From NCBI GenBank assembly GCA_964019055.1, contig OZ025212.1, positions 5,338,766 through 5,402,765 on the forward strand: 64,000 nt of DNA, in the 5' to 3' direction. The notes under the pieces are model-generated. The model did not search any database and was not told the origin of the DNA. It saw nothing but the letters and a program-made list of their open reading frames with translations. Shown here in pieces: positions 34,901 through 50,355 of this stretch; positions within the stretch are counted from its first letter, which is position 1, and each line of letters starts with the position of its first letter. A program made the translations under genes and the position numbers. Origin of the DNA: Anthopleura xanthogrammica. Taxonomy: Eukaryota; Cnidaria; Anthozoa; Actiniaria; Actiniidae.

Positions 34901-37900
34901 AGTTGTATTTTCAAGAGATATCATATACATGTGCGGAAACATACCTCCTATGCTTTGACTCTCAAATGGCTTGCCGCTCTAAGCCAATCAAATAACACCA
35001 AAACGAAAACCATCCAATCGCATTACTCAGGTTTGGAAGCCATTTAAGAGCCAGGGTATATCGCACGTTTGTGTTATCCAAAGTTAAGTGATGTGTACCA
35101 GGAAGTTGTACAGCTTTATTACATCTTCTTCTGGAGGCCCTAGGAAATCTTTTTTTAAGGTTTTAGTAGCACAGACAGCCAAGAATGTCGTCTTATGATA
35201 AGATACGACGTGCTTTTTGTCTTTCTTATCATAAAGTGGATGAAAAAGTTGAAAAGTAATAATAACAATCTCCACGCTTGTCTTCGTATAGCACGGCTAT
35301 TTGCTTTTTCGGTCATCAGATAAGAGACGCCTCGCCTGAACCGATATCTAAAAAATTAAAAACATTCTCAATAGTTGAGTTCAATTTACGATCCAATTTA
35401 TTTTTTTGATTGTAAATGAATTCTAAATCATTTCATAAAGATATGGAACGATTATTACACTATAACAACAAAGGTGTGTCTTGACCACCACGATGTGATA
35501 AAGTGTGGTTTGAGTTAAGGCTGAAAGACAAATTTACCTCAATACTGAGTTCCATAGAAACTTTCTTTCGCGAAGTCTTCGTTCATTGGCTGGTAGTATA
35601 CAAATACTTCAAGGTATACAAACCAGGCTCGTTATTTTTGATCGATGAATTTGGACGTCAGACTTAATCATTTCCATGCGTTTCTAAGTGTTTTCGACAC
35701 ACCCCCTCACATAACGGTTTCTTAGTGTCACCCCAAAATGCAGTGCTTTATTTCCAAACTTTCATTCTCTCAGTGCTTCCTATCCTTTTCCGTTTTGGAA
35801 ATCTTCTTCGAAAGCGATGAAATTTAAGATAAATGAGATCATTTCTTCTGCTATAATATTTGAGATTGACTTACGTGTTTGATATATTCAATTCATTTTA
35901 TAAAATTGGTTTCGCGGCCTTAGGCCATGTCTACACTACTGACAAGCTCAAAGCATTTTATTCAATAAAAAGTCGCCATACATGTACAACACTACGAAAT
36001 TCTATTTATTTCGTGCTATCCGTAAATAAAAAAAGGTGGTTTAATTAGCCAAAAGCTTTATATTCTAGTGGTTTTAAACTGTGTAATTTAACTGTTGCAC
36101 TCAAACCCCTGCTGAGTTCATTCACGTAGTTTTCAGATCGTGATTTATATTTTCATTTCACCATCTTCCGTGAGGCGGCCAAATGTCTATGATAGCTTGA
36201 TGGAAAGGAAATTTGATTTTTGCTCTATAAATCTATGTTTTCTACGCTGTAGTTTGAAGAAGAAAACATCAAAATTTGAACTCGTTATTTTCATTTCTAT
36301 GTTTCACAAAATATGTTTTTTGTCTCGATGTAACGTACATTGCTAACGGTGTTAGGTTTAGATAGACATGAAAATAATGCGTAAAATGTAAGTTCAGTCA
36401 ATCCCTAAATGAGGCGTTCTCCATATAAAAACCTTGCTTTTTATAAAGAAGAATGGACTAAGCGATTTGTTTCCCCTGAACTAACAGGTTCAGAATGAAT
36501 TATTCTGTATATATCGATGCCACTTCCATATATTTACATTAATCTATCAAGTCCGCTTTATTTAACATTACACTAATTACGCTTGTGTTTGAACGAATGA
36601 ATGAGTGAGTGGACTGAGTGAGTGAATGAATGAATGAATGAATTTACTAGAATATCTTAAGGGTCATAGCAACTCACGTTAGGGGCCATTCAAGACCAGC
36701 TTCAAGCCAGTCAACATCGCACTACTCGCTACTCAACGTAAGTATTTTAATATTTTAATTTTTAAAAATGATACGAATTTTTACATATTTTACGTCTTCT
36801 TGCTTCTCATTCTTGTTTTGCCTTTGACTTCTCATCGTTATATTATTCAAATATATGCCTTTTTTTCGTATTTCCTGGTTGGCAAGACAATTTCGGCTTT
36901 CTAATTTTCAAGAAAAAATTAATAAAGCATGGGTTTAGTATGATATATTCTTAAAGTCGAGAACGATTTGAGATGATTTCTCCTTTATGTACTTGCTGGA
37001 AGAGTGTGTTTTCTTTTGCATCGGGATACCGGTAAATGACGTATTTTACATTTCAAAAAGATCCTATGCAAAAACAGCACCAACCCTAATGATAACTGTA
37101 GTGACTAGATGAATATCCTTGATATCGGCCTTCCTTTATGGTCGGTCAATCTTTCCATTATCGGATTATGAATTACCGATCAACAACAAGCTTTGAGCGT
37201 GAACCGCTCATCTCAGATCGCAATTTCGTTCTATTCATTCATCAGAAATGTGTATTTAGGAAATCGTTTGTGAGGTACAGCGACATAGGAATATTAAACA
37301 TAACGGTTGCGCGATTTCTTTAGGTATTAATTTTCTGCTTTTAAATGAAACGAAAAGGGGGGAAATGTATTTTTAGTAAAGGTAGGGTATACTCTTTTTA
37401 AGATTTTTCTGCTGGGAATGGTAGAGAACTAGTAGGAATGAGTACGAGTAAAATTTTCCATGAGATACAAATATGATCATCTTTTTTAATAAGCCGCGCA
37501 AAATTACCGATTTTCGACCAATGTTTATTGTTTTAATATATGTAATGAGCTTTACCGCTTGTATTACTACCACGAGGCGTTAGCCTAACCCTTAGAATCA
37601 CTTTTGTACCTGTGCTAAATTAGGTTATCAATCCAAACCGATTGGCTCTAGCATAGTGCCATCTTGGCACAACTATGATGTTTTTCCGCAGTTCTAAGCT
37701 TTCTTATTTCCGTCAGTTTTCGCGATTTTCATTGTATTATTGCCTAAAATTCATTTTATTTCTTAGATAACCTTGTAGAAAGCGTTTTCGTGGCGCTCTG
37801 TTTGTTTAGGAAGGAATTGAAATGGTTCAAAGCAAATTGTACGTGCGTCAAGGTGTTAGACTCCCTACAATCCGGCTACATGGCAAACACAGATTCACGA

Positions 37901-39860
37901 CGCAAAGGCCTCGCTAATTCCCAGTACTTTGTTTCTGGGATTCAAACTTAGCTGATAAAATAAAATACTTTATTGTTTTTTAATTACAAAACAACGTTTT
38001 TTTTCAGTAAAGACATTGACATGGAATTCGTGCGTTCCTATTTATTTTTCTCCGGAAATATTAGTTATGAAAGAGAAGTAACACTGAAATACTATCAGCT
38101 CCTGTACAAATATTGCAAATATTAAAAAGAAAGAGAAAAAAAGCAAATAAAAAGACTAGGATGCCGTTTGAAAATAAGTATTATTCTTTTGAAGCAGTAT
38201 CTTCTTCTTTAAAAAATCTTATTTAATTTCAGTTGCATGAGCATTAAAATCCAGGACGTCTTTCGTTCGCTGCTTGGTGTCGCAACATATGATTAAACGA
38301 TTCGCTTTGCATCAAGCCGTTGATATGACATGAAATGTCCAGATTAAATAGAGAAAATCCTAAATATAGAACTAGCAATTCATTATTCAATAAATCAGTT
38401 CAAAGCTATAACTAATCTTATTCTTATTATTTTTGGATAATAATGTTTGCTTAGATATTTCGGTTTTTGGAGACTTTGATCTAATTTTTCCGCACGTTTG
38501 TTTTGTGGAAGCCATTGAGTCGTTCCCAACTGCGAGACGCGCGCGTGGCATTTTCCCGCCATTTGCTGAGTAGGTCTTGAATCTTTGATAAGCTAATTTT
38601 GGTCGTATCTGGAGATCGCCTTACGCACGCAAACCAAATTATCGCAGACTTGCATCAAAATTACCCCAAAATACATGGTAACTGGCCTTCTTGATACTAT
38701 TTTGATACCTATTTCTTTGAATCGGTTTTCAAATCAAAAAACCAAGAGATTATGCGAGTTTGAAGTCACTTCTCTGGTGGCCTTACATTTCCTAGTCATT
38801 TATTTATCATTTATGATTCAGTGTTTTTTTGTGATTGGCTACACCCACATATACAAGTACCCATTCAAAGCCAATTCAGGTTCATTCACCCGTAAGGGCG
38901 CACTTCAGCAAGAAAGCTGAATTTCTATCGGTTTGTGCTGCCACAAGCATGAAGGAGATGCCCAACAGTTCCTTCCTTTAAAATAATTCATCTTCAGTAG
39001 TGCTTTCAAAGGTGAGAATAATTGTTGTCAGTCTATTTCATAGTAAGACACGTTTCAGTTGTGGTTTTATATAGCAGGCTATCAATACTATACTGTGCGT
39101 AACCTTTATCCTATATGACGTTCAAACGCATCCGCCTTTCCAGCGAGTTGTACTAAAACTACGTGTCAAAAATCATCGCTTAGAAATCCTCCAGCGTCCG
39201 TTTCTCCAGAAAAGAATTCATATTTATTCATTTTTAATCCTTCTATTAAAGAAAAAAAAAGGAAATAGAATTTGCATTTTCGTCTAACACGAAAAGTGGG
39301 AACAATTTGTATTGATTGGAATTCAGGTTTTTTATTGTTTTAATAAGACGTAGGAAGTAGAAGATCACGCAATTTCTCTCCTCTAGTCAAAAAACGATCA
39401 AAATAATTGTCCAAAAATCTAGAAAATCTCCAATACTTTTCTCGTGATTTTTGCTATTTTTTTTCTTGTGGTTTTGTAACGTTTCAGGATCACTCTGCTA
39501 GGAATTCGAAAGCTAGAATCTTACTTCTTTTTGAGCACTCTGCATGAGTTTTCATAATATAAGGTCTTTCATTAAACGTCTCGTATCTGGCCAACCACAC
39601 AGATTGATATGTTGTTAACTTAGCTCCACCAACTCCTTAATCAAACTTCAATTGAAGGTAATTTTTCTCTGTCACATGCAGTTTCTAAAAATGAGTTTTC
39701 ACATCTTTAGAGACAATGCCGTGGTTTTCTTGCACTGTCTGAACAAAATATATGAATGTCTTGTGCGTTTTTTTTATTAAAGAATAATTTACAGGCAGAC
39801 CTGAATTAATTTCATTACCATTTCCTTTCTTTCTGCTTGCATTTTTTTTTCATTTCTTCC
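31918..39860. other. Gene-poor spacer
   Basis: AT-rich sequence with many stops in all frames. I find no exon chain with conserved protein features. It holds a short (GAAT/GAGT)n tract near 36590-36640 and a GCGCGCG plus TTTTCCCGCC cluster at 38540-38565. Nothing else stands out; conserved noncoding or unannotated lncRNA content cannot be judged by eye. Confidence 0.6.
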
Positions 39861-39879
39861 ACTTTATATGCTGCAAACA

Positions 39880-40735
39880 ATTATATTATCATCTGATAAC
39901 ATCAAGTCTTGGCTGTCAAGTGACAGTTAAGGGAAAAAACCCTCAGAACCATCAAAATGTTCCCATTTTTATTGCATTTTTCTCTTTCTTTCGGCTTTTT
40001 CATTTATCTTGCCGGAGGTCGGCATCTCATATATCATTGATAAAATAAACCAATTTTTGATGTTAACAAGTCAATTAAATATTTAAAAAATATACCATTT
40101 TTTTATCATCTTTTCATCCTCATTACATTTTTCTTTTCTTTTTCATTTATCATGCCGTAGGTCTGCATCTCATTACATAATACTCCCGTTTCGAGTTCTC
40201 TTTTACGCTGTGTTAGCCTCAATTGTGCGTAAATTATGCAGAAATTTAGATAAAACTCGTGAAATTTCAAAGTATTTTTATTGTCTTCTTTACACACAGA
40301 TCTCTTGAATTTCCACGGGCTGTTACTGAATAAAAGAATATATTACACGGTTTTGAGGCTAACACAGCGTAAAAGAGAACTCGAAACGGGAGTATTGGCA
40401 AAAATATACCAATTTGGGTTGTTAACGGCAAGTCCGTTAAGCATAATGAAAATATCCCATTTTTATCATCCGTTTTCATCCCTTTTTTCGTTAATTAATT
40501 AAATCTCACATTTACTCAGCTTATTCATGACAGTCATCTCATTATCTACATAACGAGGACTAAATCGAACCATGACTGTCAAAAACTTGGATAAATATAA
40601 CAAAAAAATACCAAATTGTTTTTCTATTTTCATAGTTTTTTACTCCACTCGACATGCTTGTTTGCTCCAGGCAGGCATCTCATCATCTGATAAGGACAGA
40701 ATCAACTGCTGTCTGTCAGAAAGTTAAATAAATAG
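39880..40735. repeat. Degenerate ~140-bp tandem array interrupted by an insertion
   Basis: The word (G)GCATCTCAT or GTCATCTCAT recurs at about 40023, 40164, 40534 and 40675, with a weaker fifth copy near 39890. After each come a TGATAA/ACATAA-like box, a CTGTCAA-like box, AAATA(A/C)CA(A/T)TTT and a pyrimidine-rich run ending in TCATTTATC(A/T)TGCCG. Spacing is about 140 bp once the 218-bp insertion at 40179-40396 is removed. Confidence 0.6.
40179..40396. mobile_element. 218-bp element with perfect 44-bp terminal inverted repeats
   Basis: The arms at 40179-40222 and 40353-40396 are exact reverse complements over 44 bp; the left starts AATACTCCCGTTTCGAGTTC. The 130-bp centre has no arms. Perfect identity points to recent insertion. 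No clear target-site duplication could be fixed. Confidence 0.85.
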
Positions 40736-41024
40736 TACAAAAGCCCCACGCAAAAGGAGTCTGGAAAAACAAGCTATATACGATAATCCATATAGTATAA
40801 TGTTCTCTGTTTATTACAAAACTGGAAACCTTTATGAGAGCTAGCTTAAAGTGAAGACAAATCACTGGATGGAAGTATGTCTCTCTTTTAATGCACCTCA
40901 ATTTATCTTGCTCTGGATTCTACGTGCTCTCTAAATATAGCGTAAAAGAGCCGCGGATCCAATGGGTGCAGAAATAGGATCTAGAAACTGCAATCTCAAG
41001 ATAATATTTTTTCCAATCTGAAAA

Positions 41025-41082
41025 CAACCTCTAGGCTGATCTAAGTCAGGGCATGGCTAACTCACAGATTGAGTTGCGTTAT
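41025..41082. repeat. Solitary SINE tail unit
   Basis: One copy of the 57-bp unit (CTGATCTAAGTCAGGGCATG, GCTAACTCACAGATTG) without an obvious SINE head next to it. Confidence 0.65.
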
Positions 41083-44685
<3,603 letters not shown>

Positions 44686-44771
44686 CCTTCGATAGCTCAG
44701 TTGGCAGAGCGGGGGACTGTAGAGTTGATGCTGTAATCCCTAGGTCGCTGGTTCAAATCCGGCTCGAAGGA
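44686..44771 (+). tRNA. tRNA-Tyr (GTA anticodon) with a 13-nt intron
   Basis: Acceptor stem CCTTCGA (44686-44692) pairs with TCGAAGG (44764-44770), with discriminator A at 44771. A box TAGCTCAGTTGGCAGAGC and B box GGTTCAAATCC are present. Anticodon GTA is at 44719-44721. The intron AGTTGATGCTGTA (44723-44735) lies one base after the anticodon, the canonical site; without it the tRNA is 73 nt. No T run is needed to call it, but TTTTTT follows at about 44773. Confidence 0.96.
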
Positions 44772-47700
44772 ATTTTTTCCCTATTATTCAGGAAATTGCC
44801 TGTTCTATTTTTTTTTTCAGTTTCTTTCTTTCTTTTTCTTTTAACTTTCTAATTTCGTTCGAAAAATATTGCTTGTTTACACCATGATATAATATCGTTT
44901 TACTATAAGCAATACCAAGTTGTTCTAGAAATGTCCGTTTGATAGGTTTTAACTTAACTGTGACCAGTGAACACAAGTATTGTCATTTTAATTTCTATCA
45001 TAAGGTAACTCAAGTGAAAAAAAAACCATGAAGCTTAAAGATTTCGCGGCTAAAATGAACAGTGAACAGAATAGTGTACTGAGTGTATGATTTATGTAGC
45101 ATTCCGGGATATTTTATTAATAATTCAAAAGACTTTCTTCATTTAACTGATTTTTTTTAGCTTCAACTGTCAAGATTTTACTTTCAATGAGTTCAAACAT
45201 ACCATGCCAAAGAAAACAATATCTGGTTTTTCTTTTAATTTTGGGTTTCGCTTTTGTTTGACACGAATTCATCTTTCATTCAGGTATACATCTTTAAAAT
45301 ATAACATACTGATTTTTCATCGTTAATTAAGGGTTTTAGTTGTTCCTTTTTAAAAGTTTCATCGTCAAATTTCCTTTATTTGAGCTGTTTACTGTATTTC
45401 TTTATCATAAAATTCAATATTCAGATTCCAACAGGAAGCCATTGCAGTGACGTCTCTATCGTAGATTTTCCCGCTCTTTTCGCAGTGGGAGGCGCGCCAG
45501 TTTGGCGGGAAAACGTTCTGTTTAACAAGTTATAACCCTTCGATTATCACCACACCTGCGGCCGGACTGGAAATGTCATCAATAAAAGAAAAAAAAAATC
45601 CGTGTTAAAAACAACCTATTTTGAGCCGAGAAAATAGAACTTATAACATAATAAAACTATAGGAAATTTACAATTAAAAACTGCTGTAAACGTTCCTGGA
45701 AAAATACCTAAATTTCCTTTAAATCTCGAAAGGATAGGTTAGTTGCGGAGGTGTTTGGAGTGCTTTGTTATTAGCGGTGTCTTTGTCGTCAAAGATTCCT
45801 TATCATCAACCTTTTCACAGTGAAACACCCATTTGTCGTTTGTGATTAGTAGCTTAATTGAACAAAAAATACTTTTCTTTGAACCATAGTTTGAACCTCA
45901 TATTTTTTAGAATATTTTTTCTCTTTATTTTATGAACAATCGAGAACTGATCACCTCACTTCTTGTCGATAATTATGGACACCATTTGCACTTTGACTGC
46001 AACCACTCAAATGTCGTTATCATAAACTTTAATTTATGAGAAAAGTTGAAATGACTGATGTGCATATTCATTTACTAAACTGGCATCTTTGACCGAGCCT
46101 AATGAGTAATTTTCAGCCATTCATTCAAAGCCCCGCCTATAGTTCTCGACTTCCCGATAAACTTTTAGTTAGATGACTGACAACGCTAACGTGTTATCGA
46201 AAAAATTGAATACACCTGAAAAGCTAAATGACAAATTATAATTTTGTTAATTTTTGATTTAAATCGTGTCAGTCGGCGTATTGCGAGTGAAAAAAAACAC
46301 TCACTGCAGGTCAAGGCTTTGCTCAAGCTACTCAGTAAAATCTTGCATTAATAGAACTCCATGACTTCAGTTTGCAATGAAACGTTAGGCGCAGTAAACG
46401 ACTCTTAAATTCGCTTTTCAGGAAACTGAAAAAGATAAAAAAAGCTGTTACATATATTTGATTGCATATATTACTGTCATTAGGTATAAACTATTATTAC
46501 AACTTGCTCGTCACTATTAATGAAATCCCCGTATTAATTAAGAACTTTGCCTTGAGTATTGCAGTTTGAAATAGATGTATCGTTTGAGGCCTGAAAATCC
46601 AATAATTTTAATCACATACTTTCCTATCTCAACATTTGTTTCAATATCGGCCATTTGAAAAGCGAATCTTCTACTCAGTAGGCAGTCAATCACGTGATCG
46701 ACATTAGTTGGATAGTGCTGCTGAGCAGTTGTTTGCCCCCATAAAGCAGATAGATATTTGGAGCAATACTCGGTGACATTCAAATGGTTTCCGTGATGCC
46801 TGGACCAATCCAGATGCTAGAAAATACATACCCCGCACGGCGCAAACCATTTCAATGTTAGTACTTTTTTTTGAAATTCTACGTAGCTTTGAGTTTTAAA
46901 CTTCTTGTCCTAGAAGGATGTATTATAGGGGTGCAATTTCTGTAAAGCAGTTTTCTCAGCCATCAAAAGATGTCTCCCTTAATCCGCCCCCTCTGATTTT
47001 CCTAGTTGTGTTTCGAACACCTTCAGCACCTGTAAAATAAATTGTCTCTTTTTCGTTCTCTCCCTTCATATTGGTTCTCTTTTCAAAACACACACAAAGC
47101 AATTTGATAACAAATATTCCTAAACCTAGATAATGGCCATACATGTCATATGAAAAGCTAATTACAGTCAAGGTGTTTGAAGCATATATGTCATCTTTCA
47201 ACGCATCAGTGGACTCTTTTAGTCGTTAAGTAAACAAACTAAAAGTCTAAGGTGGCGAGCTCCGTCACATATCAAGAAAGATAGACTCGAGGTTTTCATT
47301 AAGCATGTCAGTCAACGCGAGTTTAGGAGGTTTTCCCACAAAAGTTCAATGGACACGCGGCTCGATAGGATGTCTTTATTAAAGTATGGCATGCTACGCA
47401 GTTCTCATAAATCTTATAGCTTGGTCAAAAGGCCACCCAATCAGGATGCTCGGACAATAGAACGCAGAACAGCATGGCAAACGCATCTCGTGTCAGTGCG
47501 CATTGTATTCAAATCAGATGACCTTTGCTTTGGTTTTGAGAGGAAAATGAACCAAAAGCAAAGATTTGGGTTTCTTTAGTCTTATGACTGTGGTTGAGTT
47601 GTCACGGATGTGCCTTCTTTGACTGATGGCGGATGACAAGCATCTTTTAGTATCGATGTGCCAAAGAGTACCGATTGGAGATTTTGTGGTCTATTTACAT

Positions 47701-48960
47701 GTAAATTGACGCGTGGACTCTAAACCATTGTTTTAATTTAAATGACATGTCCGGGCGTGCACGTGGACGTACTATTCTAAGCGACCCTCTCTCTTCGGCA
47801 GTCATAGAAATGTATGCCCAAAGTACGGGCAGTCATCTGAAACTGTCATCTACCAGTCGTAATCTTTCCTTCTTAAAACAGTTAATCTTGTTGACCAAAA
47901 TCGAAGGGGGAAAAGGCAAGGAAGGGGAATAAAAAGACTGAAAGTGATGTCTGACAAATTTAATTAAATCCGAAGGGAAAATGTCATTCATATTGATTTG
48001 ATCTGGAGTATCATATCTTTTATGGGTGGTGGATGGAATTGATTGTGGTACCCTCGTGCCCAGCTGACGTAACCAAGAGGTGTGTTTTCGTAATGGTTCA
48101 GCAGTACTCACCTTTACTATCGGATATTATACAAATTGCATCTATTCATTAATGATGAAAGGAAAAATATCATCAAATATTCAAGCCCAAAAGAAATTGC
48201 ATTAAAATCACCATTTTGTTAATGAGATTCCCAGTGAATTTCGTAGTATTACTTAATCTGGTAATAATTTCTACGAAGAGTATGCTTCAACGAAATGGCA
48301 CGTATCCATTGTGAAAGTACGTCATTGTAGGATCCATCTTCTTCTCGTACATCACTTTTAATTTCGAGTGTGTAAGGAGTCGTAAGCTTTTGTGTGAGTT
48401 ATTCCACATATTCGCCAAGTATTTATGCCAAAAACGTTAAGAAACAAACAACAGGAAAGAGTATTATTGATAATATTTATAATAGTTTCATCTTGTTCGC
48501 CCCCACACATCTATTGGAGCATGTAGTCAAGCCAAGTTGGTCGTACTTGAGTAAAAAAAAATATATAACTCAAGGTTTACTGGTGCCCTTTTGATTGCTA
48601 GGATCGCCGTCACGAAAAAAAATCCTGGCTGAAAAACAATATGAATTTACATCAACAATTAGCACGGCGTTAAAAAAAATTCTTCGAGCTGAATTTTTCG
48701 AAGTTGCTATGGAAAATGGACTCGTAAAATTAATGTGAAATTTATTTCTGAAACAATTCATTTTTTCAGGATTATATGTCGGAATCCAAGACATATAGAA
48801 TGCAATTTATCATATGAGCGGTGCTCCAAAAGCCCTGGTAATAAATAGAGTTGGGATTTAAAGACAAGATAATCCCTTTTCGTTTCTATGGAGAGATTAG
48901 TGTTCGTATTGTTCTTTACTATAGAATCAAAACAATGATTACTGAGATTAGGTTTGTAAT
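44772..48960. other. Gene-poor spacer
   Basis: No exon chain recognised. An element at about 45470-45515 combines TTTTCCCGC, GGAGGCGCGCCAG and TTTGGCGGGAAAA, i.e. opposed E2F-like sites. Otherwise AT-rich unremarkable sequence. Confidence 0.55.
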
Positions 48961-48984
48961 TTTTATTCAGTCAAGTGAATGGGG

Positions 48985-49161
48985 TGTCTAGTATTTCGCT
49001 CGACCAATCAGAGCGCGCTATTTGGAAGGTCTCGCTTTGCTATTGGCTGCCTCTAGTGTTCATTTACGGTGCAAAGCTACGAGGAGCAGTAGACCTTCCG
49101 CAGTACAGAGGAAAAATACATCCATGGCGTAGATCAAGGGACGTGTTCTAGGCGGCTAAAG
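48985..49161 (+). promoter_or_regulatory. Promoter and non-coding first exon of the orphan gene
   Basis: GACCAATCAGAGCGC near 48999 and an inverted CTATTGGCTG near 49040 are opposed CCAAT boxes, with no TATA box. About 50-100 bp downstream is a GC-richer stretch ending in GGCTAAAG|GTACTT, a plausible donor at 49161. The partner acceptor CCTGTCCAG ends at 50249, just before the exon carrying the ATG. Placement is inference. Confidence 0.45.
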
Positions 49162-50355
49162 GTACTTTCCTCTTATAACTTGATCTTTTTACCACCCGCA
49201 AGAGAGGTTTTATCTCAAAATTTATCGTAAAAAAATTTGTCCGCGAAACGCGCAAGGCTTGCGTTCGTATGTTGTTCGTTTCGTTGTTCATTCTGAAATG
49301 AATACGTTGTTGTTTTCAAAAACACAAGTTCAACATCGTAGGATTATGTTAGGTGAAAAACGAAAGGAAAATACTTCAATTATTGTCAAAGCATAGCTGA
49401 ATTATCATAGTTTTGGTTAGTCGTGTCTAAAATTCCCTCAAAATTACCTGCCATCAGCTCGCAAGTCTTTGTCACTGAAGGAGAGCCAAGCCACGAAAAC
49501 GCTTTGTGACAGGCACCTGGTCCTTTATTGTAAGCAATTCTCGCAACCTTATTTTATCCTTCATTATACTGAATCAGTTACTTAGTAAGCTAGAAAGAAG
49601 CAGCATTTCCTAGTAATTCTACTCCTGAATGCCCGCGGCTTTTGTTAGTTTTATTTTGATGCTCGCGTGGAAAAGTTGGTCACCCGAAAGCAAGCTTGTA
49701 TTTCATGTACACACTCACAGGCTGCTCTTATCTCTCTTCTAGTTCCCACGTAATTTTAAGATAGGCTGTTTCTGAAGTGTTACACAGAAGACCAGTTATT
49801 AGTTATTCCCAGCAATGTTGATATATTTAGAGGCAATCTTAACCTCCAGTTGAATGCCCTCGAAGATGGCGACCAACGACTCGAGGACGAGTACAAATAT
49901 TTGAGACAAAACTTAGGCTCACTCATCAATCGTGTTTAACCGCGTTTGTTTATGATAGACGGTTTCCAAATCTATAGGGAAAAGCTTTTCCACTATTCTT
50001 TCGGTCGTATCTTGTTTAGAGAACGCCGTTGGAACAAAAATACACGTACGCATTTAAAAAATTAAAAAGCAAAATTTATTTGGAAATAAAACAAGGAATT
50101 GAAGCCCTTGTTTGGTTTGTATTCTCCTGCTTATCACAATTTCCAACAACCAGTTAAAGTTTTAGCTTATTTTCCGAAGAAAAAACATTAGCGTACTATT
50201 ACTATTTATTCTGATCCTAAATAATTTCGTATTTCTTTTTCCTGTCCAGACCTGTCGTGGTAAACTGACTCCCAAAGAGCTCGCGGGAATTTCCCTGCAT
50301 TCCCAACTTCACACATCAGCCTCTCTGGCCGTCGCCTTCACTACTACATCAAACG

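Noticed and set aside
46538..46783. 81-residue minus-strand frame
   Set aside because: No recognisable domain, splice partners or promoter; length expected by chance in this much sequence.
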